Below are positions 1-8,075 of a stretch of 64,000 bases of DNA, piece after piece. Source of the stretch: Chloracidobacterium thermophilum B (lineage in GTDB: Bacteria; Acidobacteriota; Blastocatellia; Chloracidobacteriales; Chloracidobacteriaceae). The notes beneath the pieces are model-generated. The model was not told where the DNA came from and searched no databases. It saw nothing but the letters and a program-made list of their open reading frames with translations. Positions within the stretch are counted from its first letter, which is position 1. Every line of letters starts with the position of its first letter. Location: assembly GCF_000226295.1 (NCBI RefSeq), contig NC_016024.1:2401501-2465500 (forward strand), read 5' to 3'. A program made the position numbers and the translations under genes.

Positions 1-1942
1 GTGCACGGTAGGCAGAGGTCTGGGACTGTCCCCACTTGAGGTTGTCGTGCAGGTCCCAGGCATTCGCGCCACTGCCGGCCGCCAGCAGCATGCGGTTGAG
101 ACCATCGGAGTAGAGGTTGGGAATGGCGGCGGCAAACAGGTGTTCGACCGTCAGCATCTCCGGCGCTACTTCCCGCAGCGATGCAGAGCGGCGCGTCAGC
201 AGGGTCGTCGAGAAATAGCCTTTGGCTCCGCCCCAGTTGAACGGTGCAAACCCCAGCCGGTTGGCTCCGTCGCCATTCCACAGACGCAGCGGGGCGAGAG
301 AAAACCGCAGGGTGTCGGTCACACCACCGGCCGCAAAAGCCGCTGACGTGTTGCTCGTGCCAAAATCCACGGCGAGGTGGGCCGAAGTCGGCGTCCTTGC
401 CCCGGCGTCCGGCAGCCGGGCGAGCCAGACAACGCCCCGCTCCACATCGCGTCCCTGGGCCGGCCACCACCAGCTCAGGGCGCGCGGACGATTCGCCCGG
501 ACCTGTCCGGTGGCATCCGCCGTTTCCTGCGGACGCAGCAGGGTGACGTATTCATCCTGCGACGCACCAAGCTCATACAGGTCGCCCAAGCGCCCGTTTT
601 CATCCACCAACCGCCAGCGCCCGGAACGTTCCCGCAGACCCAGCCCGTGGGCCGCGTAAAAGTACCACTGCGGGTCCACCCTGGGCGGCCAGAGAGACAG
701 AGAAGCCACGGCCAAATCCCGGGCCTCAAAGTAGCGCGCCGTCCAGGTGACTTCCCGCCCGCAGAGCTGAAACGTCCACACCACCTGCTGCCCATCAAAG
801 GCGATGCGGGACTGCAGGCCCGTTCCGTCTTCCGCCAGCAACTCCGGGAAATACGCCAGGAACCGGCTCGTGACTGGCGCCATACACACAGAAATCCGTG
901 AGGCATCGGTCAGTCCCTGAAGCTTGTGCACCGGATGAATGAGCGCCAGCCGCTGGTCTTCACGCGGATAATCCACCCGTCCGACGAAATCGCTCACAAA
1001 GAGACTCGCCAGGTCAACGATCTCATCCCTGGCGTCAAGCGCCAGCGTTTCGAGCCGACCGCGCACTTCGACCCCGATGGCATTCGGTCCCAGGGCGCGG
1101 TAGCTGACCGGCGAGGGCTGTCCGGGACCCAGGGCGGTTGTCATCCAGGCTGGCGGCTGAGGAAACTTGTCCACCAGGAAGTAGGTCTGCCCGCCGCGCT
1201 CATTCGGCTTGCGTAAGGGGTAGATGTCCAGCAGGTCTGTCGGTTTGGGCTGTTCGCGTACAAGCGGCCAGGCGGCCGGGCTGGAAGCCAGCCGTGGGGC
1301 CTGGTCAAGGCCGTAGGGTGCCGGCCCGAAGGCTTCGTCACACAGCCGTTCGAGAAGCCGGCCGAAGCTGAGCGGCAACACGTCCCGTGCCAGGCAGCGC
1401 AAATGCCGGTGGCACTTGTCGCGCTCAAAGGTATCGGTCAGCAGCACGGTCTGCGTACGTGCCCAGGACAGGTGTTCACCTTCGAGATACGGGCGCAGAT
1501 AGTTTTCCTGCGACCAGTGTGAACGGGCGCGCGCCGGAAAAAACACGACATCGGGATAAACTCCGCCCAGGGTTGTCGTCCCCACGCACAAAAGCTGAAA
1601 CTCCCGCAACCCACCGCCCTGCGGATAGGTTGTCTCCAGCGCCGGTTGCAGCGCCGGCGGATATTCCCGCGCCAGCAGCGCCGGTGTCAGCGGTTCGGTC
1701 AGATAGGCCACGCCCATGGCGTGCAGGACGAACAGCGTCAACCACTCCCGGCACGCCAGTTCGTCGCCCTGTTCGACGGCCTGACGAAAACGATAGGCCG
1801 CTGCCCAGACCGTGGGGAGCGTCTCAAAAAAGCGGGGATTGGGGGCCGGCGGCGTGACCCGATGGGGATCAATCGGGAAAAAGGTCTGCGCCCGAAACCC
1901 GCCGACTTCGCCGAGCATGCCCTGGTTGATGAGAAGCCCCAT
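1..1942 (-). CDS. Hsp70/actin-like (ASKHA) ATPase, C-terminus beyond window
   Basis: An uninterrupted reading frame starts at ATG 1942 behind a good ribosome site (GGGAGG) and runs off the left edge, giving 647 visible residues. About 520 residues with no recognisable motif come first. At about residues 525-536 lies VDFGTSNTSAAF, which matches the phosphate-1 loop of the Hsp70/actin/sugar-kinase superfamily (DxGTxN). The rest of the ATPase core would lie outside the window. The gene is the last visible member of a five-gene minus-strand operon with a tubulin-like GTPase and a vWA lipoprotein, 50 bases after a methyltransferase gene. I infer a nucleotide-driven partner of that machinery. The long N-terminal part is unusual, because most Hsp70-like proteins begin with this motif. 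The superfamily call rests on one motif; the precise family is unknown to me. Confidence 0.6.
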   Translation of the reverse strand, partial: MGLLINQGMLGEVGGFRAQTFFPIDPHRVTPPAPNPRFFETLPTVWAAAYRFRQAVEQGDELACREWLTLFVLHAMGVAYLTEPLTPALLAREYPPALQPALETTYPQGGGLREFQLLCVGTTTLGGVYPDVVFFPARARSHWSQENYLRPYLEGEHLSWARTQTVLLTDTFERDKCHRHLRCLARDVLPLSFGRLLERLCDEAFGPAPYGLDQAPRLASSPAAWPLVREQPKPTDLLDIYPLRKPNERGGQTYFLVDKFPQPPAWMTTALGPGQPSPVSYRALGPNAIGVEVRGRLETLALDARDEIVDLASLFVSDFVGRVDYPREDQRLALIHPVHKLQGLTDASRISVCMAPVTSRFLAYFPELLAEDGTGLQSRIAFDGQQVVWTFQLCGREVTWTARYFEARDLAVASLSLWPPRVDPQWYFYAAHGLGLRERSGRWRLVDENGRLGDLYELGASQDEYVTLLRPQETADATGQVRANRPRALSWWWPAQGRDVERGVVWLARLPDAGARTPTSAHLAVDFGTSNTSAAFAAGGVTDTLRFSLAPLRLWNGDGANRLGFAPFNWGGAKGYFSTTLLTRRSASLREVAPEMLTVEHLFAAAIPNLYSDGLNRMLLAAGSGANAWDLHDNLKWGQSQTSAYRA

Positions 1943-1992
1943 AATTCCTCCCTGCCCTGTCCGTCTTCACACCCGCCCGGACACCACTGCGT

Positions 1993-3015
1993 TCAGGCGG
2001 CTGTATCCCGCTTTTGCACGAGAAACGTGTTTGACAGTTCGCCGTAGCGATAGCCCGTCCAGGCATCCTCCAGCACTTCCAGCACCTGACAACCTGCCTG
2101 GGCAATGATCCCGAAAACCCGCCGCTGCGGCAACACGTGCATTTCAACTTCCCCCAGGCGCGCCTTGGCCGTGCGCAGGTAGTCTTTGGCAACGAACGCA
2201 TAGCCTTCCCGGTAGGTCGTGACCTGAAACAGCGCCACCCCACCAGGCAGCAGCGCCGACAGCAGCCCCTGCAGGATCATCCGAATCACCGGCGGCGGAT
2301 TGTGCTGCAGGACAATGACGGTGTACACCGCGTGTACTTTGGGAAGGCGGACCACATCCTGTGGGTGTTGTATCTGAGAAAAGGCGATGTTGGTCAGTCC
2401 CAGCCCGTCCGTCCACTGCTTGGCCAGCGCCAGATGGGGCGCGGAAATGTCGTAGGCGTAAACCCGGCCGAAATGTTGGGCCAGCGCATGCGTCACCCGC
2501 CCGACGCCACAGCCGTACTCCAGCACAGCTTTGTCAGCCACCCCATCGGGAAAACAACCGTTGCGCCGCAAAAGATGGAGAAACTGCTCGGCATTGCCAT
2601 GACCGGAGGCATAGAACCACTCGCGATTGGCAGCGAGGTTGGTCTGTTTGAATTCTTCGCTCGTCAGCACCGACCAGTGCGGCTCTTCCCGGCCGAGCTT
2701 CTGCCAGCTTGCCTGAATGTGGGCGAGCAGTCGTTCCAGTGTTGTGGCATTCACTTCATCTTCGAGCACCAGGGGAGGCTCGAAACCACTCAGGGATGGG
2801 CCACAGAGGATGCGCTCACGCTCCCGAAACTCCCGGCAGCCAAAGAATGCCTGCCGCAGACTCGTCAGGTCCGGGTAATGCAGATGGGCTGGGATGTCTT
2901 CGGGCAACGGCTCCCGCCCCAGAATCAACCGGTACGCCCACCGTACAGCTTCCGGGGTGACTTCCGAGGGCAACGGCGGAGCCGGCTGGGAGGGCTTGGT
3001 GTCAGTGGACATCAT
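1993..3015 (-). CDS. SAM-dependent methyltransferase in the tubulin-like operon
   Basis: About 340 residues. Start chosen at the paired ATG codons 3015/3012; the frame stays open back to 3156 but only through a TTG directly after the upstream stop, and no clear ribosome site marks either choice. The first ~100 residues include a RWAYRLILGREPLPED stretch, reminiscent of the DUF4214-type segment found in front of some methyltransferases and glycosyltransferases. A class I methyltransferase fold follows, with motif I VLEYGCGVGRVTHALA and an acidic motif II AYDIS. The substrate is unknown. It lies 141 bases after the tubulin-like gene and 50 bases before the ASKHA-ATPase gene on the same strand, so it may modify a component of that system. 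It could also be an unrelated passenger. Confidence 0.7.
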   Translation of the reverse strand: MMSTDTKPSQPAPPLPSEVTPEAVRWAYRLILGREPLPEDIPAHLHYPDLTSLRQAFFGCREFRERERILCGPSLSGFEPPLVLEDEVNATTLERLLAHIQASWQKLGREEPHWSVLTSEEFKQTNLAANREWFYASGHGNAEQFLHLLRRNGCFPDGVADKAVLEYGCGVGRVTHALAQHFGRVYAYDISAPHLALAKQWTDGLGLTNIAFSQIQHPQDVVRLPKVHAVYTVIVLQHNPPPVIRMILQGLLSALLPGGVALFQVTTYREGYAFVAKDYLRTAKARLGEVEMHVLPQRRVFGIIAQAGCQVLEVLEDAWTGYRYGELSNTFLVQKRDTAA

Positions 3016-3156
3016 TGGTGTGTGGGAAAGGGCTTCAAATTGAAAGCTGTCTGGGAATCTGCGGCTGTCGGTCAGCACCCGGTTGAAGTTGTTTCTGCCT
3101 GCCTCACGGCCCACCACGGAGACGCGCTGCATCGCCCGTACCGGGTGGCACCACAA

Positions 3157-4866
3157 CTAGCTGGCCGCCCCGGTTCGGGCAAAGACATTTGCCCAGACGA
3201 GCCGGGCATAGTCGCCGCGTTTGAATTCCGGCGGCGGTGTCCAACCGTAGAAGTCAAACGAGGTCAGTTCCACCTTCACCCGTCCAAAGCGCAGGGCTTC
3301 CTGGGGGGCATTGTCCGCCGCCAGGCCAAACAACCGCGTCCGGCGCTTCATGCGCTCGATGACGGCACTTTCCACCCCCGGTGCAATGAGTTTGTCCAGG
3401 TCGGCGCGAATGTCGGGACTCCAACCCATGGTACGGTCGGGCGAGACCATATCCACCATGATTTCGCGGATGAGGTCGAGCGCCAGCCGATAGGCCAGCC
3501 GGTCCCGCTCCTGCCGCGCCGGATCAAGTTGGTAGAGGTGACGCAGCCCGCCCGGATCGTCACTCCAGCCACGGGCATCGGCATCCCATTCAATCTGGTA
3601 TTGCAGCAGGTGGACGAGTACGGCCGTGGACAAAAACACCTTTTCGGCATCCACCGGCTGTCCCCCGACCATATAGACCGGAAGATCGGCCAGCCGCAGC
3701 ACACTTGGCGACATATCTTTCGCACCCGAGGCCAGACTGTAGGACTGCCCGCTCCCCACGCGATTTCCGGCAAAGTAGTTGAGGGCGGTGATCGCGGCGG
3801 CAACTTCGGTGGCGTTGAGGGGATTGCGTTGGGTCTGCCCGCCGTTGCTCCAGCGCTGAAGGGCGTCCGGCTGGGCTTTTCCAATGAGGTAGAGTTCGTC
3901 GAAGGTCGGCGCCAGAATGTCGCGGTAATAAACCAGACTGTGACGTGAACGCAGGGTCAGGTCCTGAGGATCGGCATAAAAACCGGTCAGCACCTGCCGC
4001 GCCAGCGCCACGCGCTCTTCCTCATTGAAGACAGCAAAGGCTTCGTGCGTGGCAAACTGCTGCGCCATCCGCCGGGCTTCTTCATTCACGTAGCGCGCGT
4101 CGGACTGCCGGTCTTCGGGAAGCGGACTGAACGGCGGCGGCGGCGGCAGGAAGTAGGGCATCAGCAGACAGCCGCCGATGCTCCAGTTGAGGTTGCTGCG
4201 CTGGCGCTCGCGGGCCAGAAACTGTCCGATGACCGGCAGCGCACAGGCACCGGTGCCGCCATAGACGCTACCGCAGATGAAGAAACGCACTTGGGTTTGC
4301 TTGAGCGTGTTGAAGTCAATCTGACTTCCGGCCGGTGAGTTGCGGTCCATCAGCGACGCCGCAAAGGCCGCAATGACGGGCGAACCGATGAAAGGTTTTT
4401 GATAAAAGCCCCGGTTGATTTTCACATCCAGGTCCTTGTCCTCGTAGAAGGCGTGGAGCAGAGGCGTCCCGTCCTTCTTGCCCGGAAACTGGCCGAGCAA
4501 CTCGCGCAGGGTCGAAATGGGTTTGTCGAAGCCGGGCAGTGCCAGCGGGTCAAAGTCCCGTACCTTGGTGTTGACCGTCATCGCCCACGGGCTGGCCGCC
4601 AGCGGCTGGGCGTCCAGCGGCGGCGGCTCGCCGTTGCCGTCCTGCATCAGGTGCTGAATTTGGCGATAGCGGCGCAACGTCTCGTTCAGGACGGTGAGCG
4701 CACCGGCGCTGCGGTCGGGGTCAATGCGCCAGATTTCGAGTTCGTCACTGGCGCTTGTGGGAAGGTTGCCCTGCATCCGCGTCGGAAAGCCGATGGCCAG
4801 CAGCCGCACGAGCGCATCAGCGACGCGCGTTCCATTCCCACCGGTCACGATGATGATGTTTTTCAT
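3157..4866 (-). CDS. FtsZ/tubulin-like GTPase (Tubulin_2 / FtsZl type)
   Basis: 569 residues from ATG 4866. The N-terminus has a Rossmann-type glycine loop (IIIVTGGNGTRVADAL, residues 4-19). ICGSVYGGTGACALP at residues 198-212 matches the tubulin/FtsZ signature loop GGGTGS that binds the nucleotide phosphates. The large N-terminal domain and C-terminal extension fit the prokaryotic Tubulin_2 family better than FtsZ (about 380 residues). As I recall, these FtsZ-like proteins were proposed to act in membrane remodelling and often sit beside vWA-domain genes, as here. The gene follows a small membrane protein by 46 bases. I infer GTP-dependent polymerisation or switching at the membrane; this is not shown by the sequence. 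Chromosomal ftsZ is not in the window. Confidence 0.75.
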   Translation of the reverse strand: MKNIIIVTGGNGTRVADALVRLLAIGFPTRMQGNLPTSASDELEIWRIDPDRSAGALTVLNETLRRYRQIQHLMQDGNGEPPPLDAQPLAASPWAMTVNTKVRDFDPLALPGFDKPISTLRELLGQFPGKKDGTPLLHAFYEDKDLDVKINRGFYQKPFIGSPVIAAFAASLMDRNSPAGSQIDFNTLKQTQVRFFICGSVYGGTGACALPVIGQFLARERQRSNLNWSIGGCLLMPYFLPPPPPFSPLPEDRQSDARYVNEEARRMAQQFATHEAFAVFNEEERVALARQVLTGFYADPQDLTLRSRHSLVYYRDILAPTFDELYLIGKAQPDALQRWSNGGQTQRNPLNATEVAAAITALNYFAGNRVGSGQSYSLASGAKDMSPSVLRLADLPVYMVGGQPVDAEKVFLSTAVLVHLLQYQIEWDADARGWSDDPGGLRHLYQLDPARQERDRLAYRLALDLIREIMVDMVSPDRTMGWSPDIRADLDKLIAPGVESAVIERMKRRTRLFGLAADNAPQEALRFGRVKVELTSFDFYGWTPPPEFKRGDYARLVWANVFARTGAAS

Positions 4867-4912
4867 GACACAGGCCCCCGCATCTCAAATCAGAACGTCC
4901 CCGGCACAGTTC

Positions 4913-5371
4913 TCACCGTCGCCGGGGATAGAGATCACGCCGCCACGGACTCACTGCATGAGCCAGCAGCATCAGGAACGCATAGAACAGAATGCCAAAG
5001 ACCATCCCGACCATCAGACCATAGCCGCCGATGATGTTGGCGTTGGACACGACGAACTTCCAGCCAATGAAACACAGCACAATGAGCGGGATGAACCCCA
5101 GGCAGACAAAGCCAACGGTTTCTCCCAACGACCAGTTGCGGGCCTGTGGGTTGGGCGCACTTTGCTTGCGGAGAAACTTCACCCCCAGCATTCCCAACGT
5201 GCACAGCAACCCGGTAGCGACAAGGTAGAGAAACCACTTGTCACCAACCACCTGCCACTCGCTGTCGCTCGTGTCGCTGACGAAATACTGGATGAGTTGT
5301 TCCGGCAGCGCCAGATGATAGCCAGTCAACCCAAACCATGGCTGTTGAATGTATGCTGCACCGAACTCCAT
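4913..5371 (-). CDS. Small multi-pass membrane protein of the tubulin-like operon
   Basis: 152 residues with about three hydrophobic segments, near residues 46-64 (FLYLVATGLLCTLGMLGV), 85-105 (GETVGFVCLGFIPLIVLCFIG) and 112-137 (IIGGYGLMVGMVFGILF onward), and a basic C-terminus (WRRDLYPRRR) that should lie in the cytoplasm. I do not recognise a family. It lies 37 bases after the vWA lipoprotein gene and 46 bases before the tubulin-like gene on the same strand, so it is the natural candidate for a membrane anchor joining the outside lipoprotein to the cytoplasmic GTPase. That role is inferred from position only. Confidence 0.65.
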   Translation of the reverse strand: MEFGAAYIQQPWFGLTGYHLALPEQLIQYFVSDTSDSEWQVVGDKWFLYLVATGLLCTLGMLGVKFLRKQSAPNPQARNWSLGETVGFVCLGFIPLIVLCFIGWKFVVSNANIIGGYGLMVGMVFGILFYAFLMLLAHAVSPWRRDLYPRRR

Positions 5372-5408
5372 AACGACTCACCCCAATATCGAAAATGCCG
5401 GACATCCC

Positions 5409-6860
5409 TCACTTGGGGCCAACGGCCAGGTAGATGTTGGCCACCATCTGGTTGCCCACCGGCGACCGTTCCCAGGTTCCCTGCCAGGTTGCCAGCAGAT
5501 TGTAGGTGCGATTGGCCTGTGCAGCCACGCGATCATCGCGGGTGTTCCACTGTTCCAGCCAGGGCGGCAGGCGCTTTCTGGGGTCCAGGCGTCCGGTCAG
5601 GCGAAAAATGCGCCAGACCGGTGTTTTGGTTTTGCTTTCCCAGGTCGGCTGAACGGTCATCACTGTCCCTTGGGGCCCGACCGTTACCTGCAGATCGTCC
5701 AGCCGGGGATAGGCTTTGCCCGGCTCTTCCTGCGCCGGATACACCGGCGTGAGTTCCCACGTCACCAACTCCGCAAGCTGTGCAGCATCGGCTGTGTTCG
5801 TCGCCGCCTCAGACCACTGCGGCGCAATGGTGATGGACAGGCGGCGGTTGTTTTCCCGGCCAATCTGCACGTTGAACGATGGCAACGTCTCCGACTGTTT
5901 GTGTTTGATCCTGGCCACGCGCGGCCCCAGCCCCGCGCCGGACGCCGCGCCGGCCACCTCGACCTGCGGCGGCCCGGCAACAAAACAGGCAGACAAGGGC
6001 AGTTCGTGAATTTCCGGTTTGCTTTCAAGCTTGCGCAGCTCGCGTCGCAACCGCGCCACATTGTTGTCGTGCTGGCTGGCATCGCTTGAAAACACGAGCA
6101 GGTAAAACGGCCGCCAGGTCTGCCTGTCCTCTTCCGTCCGGTACGTAATAACCTGTTTGCGGTCCAACTCTGAGAACACTCTGCCGTCGAATTGGCTCCG
6201 AATGCCAAAGAGCGTGGCCTGCCAGGGCGGGTTTCCGTCACGGCCGGCCAGGAGTTTGAGACATTCATCCCGGAAGGCCACCGACAGCGTCGTGCCAATG
6301 GACTGCACACCATCCGTGACGAGCACGTGCATGCGCGGCGGCGGGCCCTTGGGTTTGCCTTCCAGATTGACGGAAAAACTGCGCACCGCCGCGGCCAAAT
6401 CCGTATCGGGCAGGTTGTAAAACGCTTCCGTGTCCGGGGTTGGCGTCAGAGCAGCCCACGGGCGAGGCGGTTCGACCACACCGCCCACCCTGCGGAACTG
6501 AATCCTCATGGGCGGCTCAAACAACGGGCCGATTTCCGTCAGCAGGCGCAGGGTTTCGCGGTAGGCGCTTGCGCCCCGCTGATTCAGATAACCACGCATG
6601 CTGCCGCTGCCGTCCAGATACACAATCAGGTCATCACTGGCCAGCGCTGCGCCCGACGCCGCACACACCGGCTGGTCAAGACCCGCGAGGGCATTTTTTT
6701 CAATCAGTTCGTTCCAGCGTGGCGGAGGCGTTGCACAGCCGCCAAGCATCCCCAAAAAGGCGCTCAGGAAAAAGACGCATCCGACTCTCCAGCGCCACTC
6801 AGGCCGCCGGTGCTTCAGCGTCAGTCGTATCTGTCCTTGGAACATGAGGTTATGTCTCAC
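5409..6860 (-). CDS. vWA-domain lipoprotein, first gene of the tubulin-like operon
   Basis: 483 residues. The GTG start at 6860 has an AGGG-type ribosome site six bases upstream; ATG 6845 is the alternative. A hydrophobic segment (VGCVFFLSAFLGMLGGC) ends in a lipobox with its Cys at about residue 42, so the protein should be an exported lipoprotein. A von Willebrand A domain follows: LIVYLDGSGSMRGY carries the DxSxS metal (MIDAS) motif, and HVLVTDG supplies the later TDG element. The C-terminal ~170 residues look beta-rich and are unassigned. vWA domains mediate metal-dependent protein contacts. Next to a tubulin-like GTPase this recalls the FtsZl1-vWA gene pairing. The ligand is unknown. Confidence 0.75.
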   Translation of the reverse strand: MRHNLMFQGQIRLTLKHRRPEWRWRVGCVFFLSAFLGMLGGCATPPPRWNELIEKNALAGLDQPVCAASGAALASDDLIVYLDGSGSMRGYLNQRGASAYRETLRLLTEIGPLFEPPMRIQFRRVGGVVEPPRPWAALTPTPDTEAFYNLPDTDLAAAVRSFSVNLEGKPKGPPPRMHVLVTDGVQSIGTTLSVAFRDECLKLLAGRDGNPPWQATLFGIRSQFDGRVFSELDRKQVITYRTEEDRQTWRPFYLLVFSSDASQHDNNVARLRRELRKLESKPEIHELPLSACFVAGPPQVEVAGAASGAGLGPRVARIKHKQSETLPSFNVQIGRENNRRLSITIAPQWSEAATNTADAAQLAELVTWELTPVYPAQEEPGKAYPRLDDLQVTVGPQGTVMTVQPTWESKTKTPVWRIFRLTGRLDPRKRLPPWLEQWNTRDDRVAAQANRTYNLLATWQGTWERSPVGNQMVANIYLAVGPK

Positions 6861-6956
6861 GGTAGCCCTGCCAGGTCGGCAGCCACGGAAAACGCCTCGT
6901 CAGCGGTTGTCGGGCAAAACTTGGGACAAATACTTGTTTTGAAAGCCATCTGCAAG

Positions 6957-8054
6957 TCATGGGAAGCCTTGGCAGTGAAGATGCCGCAGGGCGCGCCGAT
7001 GGCCGGCCCAGTGCAGGCGCATCAACGCCGCTTCAAAGGGCAGCCAGGCATAGGCGTCGTGCTCATCCGCCTGAAGCTGCACCGTGTCCGTCTCAACCGG
7101 TGCGGCAAAGGCATGCTCCCGGTTGAAGACTGGCCCGGCGGCCGCCGGCGCAAACCAGGCGGCGTTCATCAGAGAGGTTTCCACCAGCTCCAGCGCGGTC
7201 GGTTCAGTTGCCTGTCCGGTTTCCTCCCACACCTCGCGCCGGGCGGCTGCCGCTGGCGTCTCACCCGGCTCCACCCGCCCGGTGACGGGCTGCCAGAAAC
7301 CGCCACGGGCGTCTGTCCGCCGCAGCACGAGGTATTCCGTCTGCGCGCCTTGCCGCCGGAAAAGCCAGACCTGCACAGAAGCCTGCTCCACCTGCCGCCA
7401 GACGACCGCCCGCTCAAACACGTCGCCGAAGTGCCGTGTGACGTGACCGGCTACGTCATGGAGTGTTGGAGTCTGTCCGGTTTCCCTGGCAATGGACGTT
7501 ACGGCCTTGTCGGTAATGCCGCAGGGCACGATGAAATCAAAATCCTCCAGGTGTGTCGTCACGTTGAGGGCAAAACCGTGGGACGTGATCCAGCGCGAGA
7601 TGCGGACCCCCAGCGCCGCAATCTTGCGCTCCCCGGCGACCCACACCCCTGTCAATCCCGTAACCCGCCCGGCGGCAATCCCGTACTCAGCAACAGTGCG
7701 GATGAGCACTTCTTCCAGATCGCGCATGTAGCGGCGGATGTCGCGGCGGTCCGGGTTGAGATCGAGAATGGGATAGCCAACGAGTTGTCCCCACCCGTGA
7801 TAGGTGACATCCCCGCCGCGCCCTGTTTCATAGACGGCAATGCCCCGCCGCTCCAAAACCGCCTTTGGCGCAACGATATGCTCCGGCTCAGCCGCGCGCC
7901 CCAGCGTGATGACCGGCGGATGTTCCAGCAGCAGCAGCGTATCGGGAACTTCTCCCTGCCGTCGCCGGGCGACGAGCTGCTCCTGCATGGCCAGCCCGGC
8001 AGCGTAATCCACGACACCGAGCGGCCAAACCTCGACGATCCGTTGTGCGGACAT
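6957..8054 (-). CDS. lipB: Octanoyltransferase LipB fused to a Nudix hydrolase
   Basis: 365 residues. Residues ~1-220 are LipB, which moves octanoyl from acyl carrier protein to lipoyl-domain lysines as the first step of lipoate assembly. RGGDVTYHGWGQLVGYP, KIAALGVRISR and the catalytic Cys/Lys block VPCGITDKAVTS are all present. Residues ~225-365 are a Nudix domain with the box GRVEPGETPAAAARREVWEE followed by TGQ; the last hydrophobic position is Gln. LipB alone is normally ~210-250 residues. The Nudix part resembles the dihydroneopterin-triphosphate/(d)NTP pyrophosphatase group, but its substrate cannot be read from sequence. The gene starts 21 bases after nhaA ends, on the same strand. 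Confidence 0.88.
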   Translation of the reverse strand: MSAQRIVEVWPLGVVDYAAGLAMQEQLVARRRQGEVPDTLLLLEHPPVITLGRAAEPEHIVAPKAVLERRGIAVYETGRGGDVTYHGWGQLVGYPILDLNPDRRDIRRYMRDLEEVLIRTVAEYGIAAGRVTGLTGVWVAGERKIAALGVRISRWITSHGFALNVTTHLEDFDFIVPCGITDKAVTSIARETGQTPTLHDVAGHVTRHFGDVFERAVVWRQVEQASVQVWLFRRQGAQTEYLVLRRTDARGGFWQPVTGRVEPGETPAAAARREVWEETGQATEPTALELVETSLMNAAWFAPAAAGPVFNREHAFAAPVETDTVQLQADEHDAYAWLPFEAALMRLHWAGHRRALRHLHCQGFP

Positions 8055-8075
8055 AAACTCCTGACCACAGACGAG

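Noticed and set aside
2137-3948. A 603-codon plus-strand open frame
   Set aside because: Antisense to the methyltransferase and tubulin-like genes, crosses their boundary, and shows no motif.
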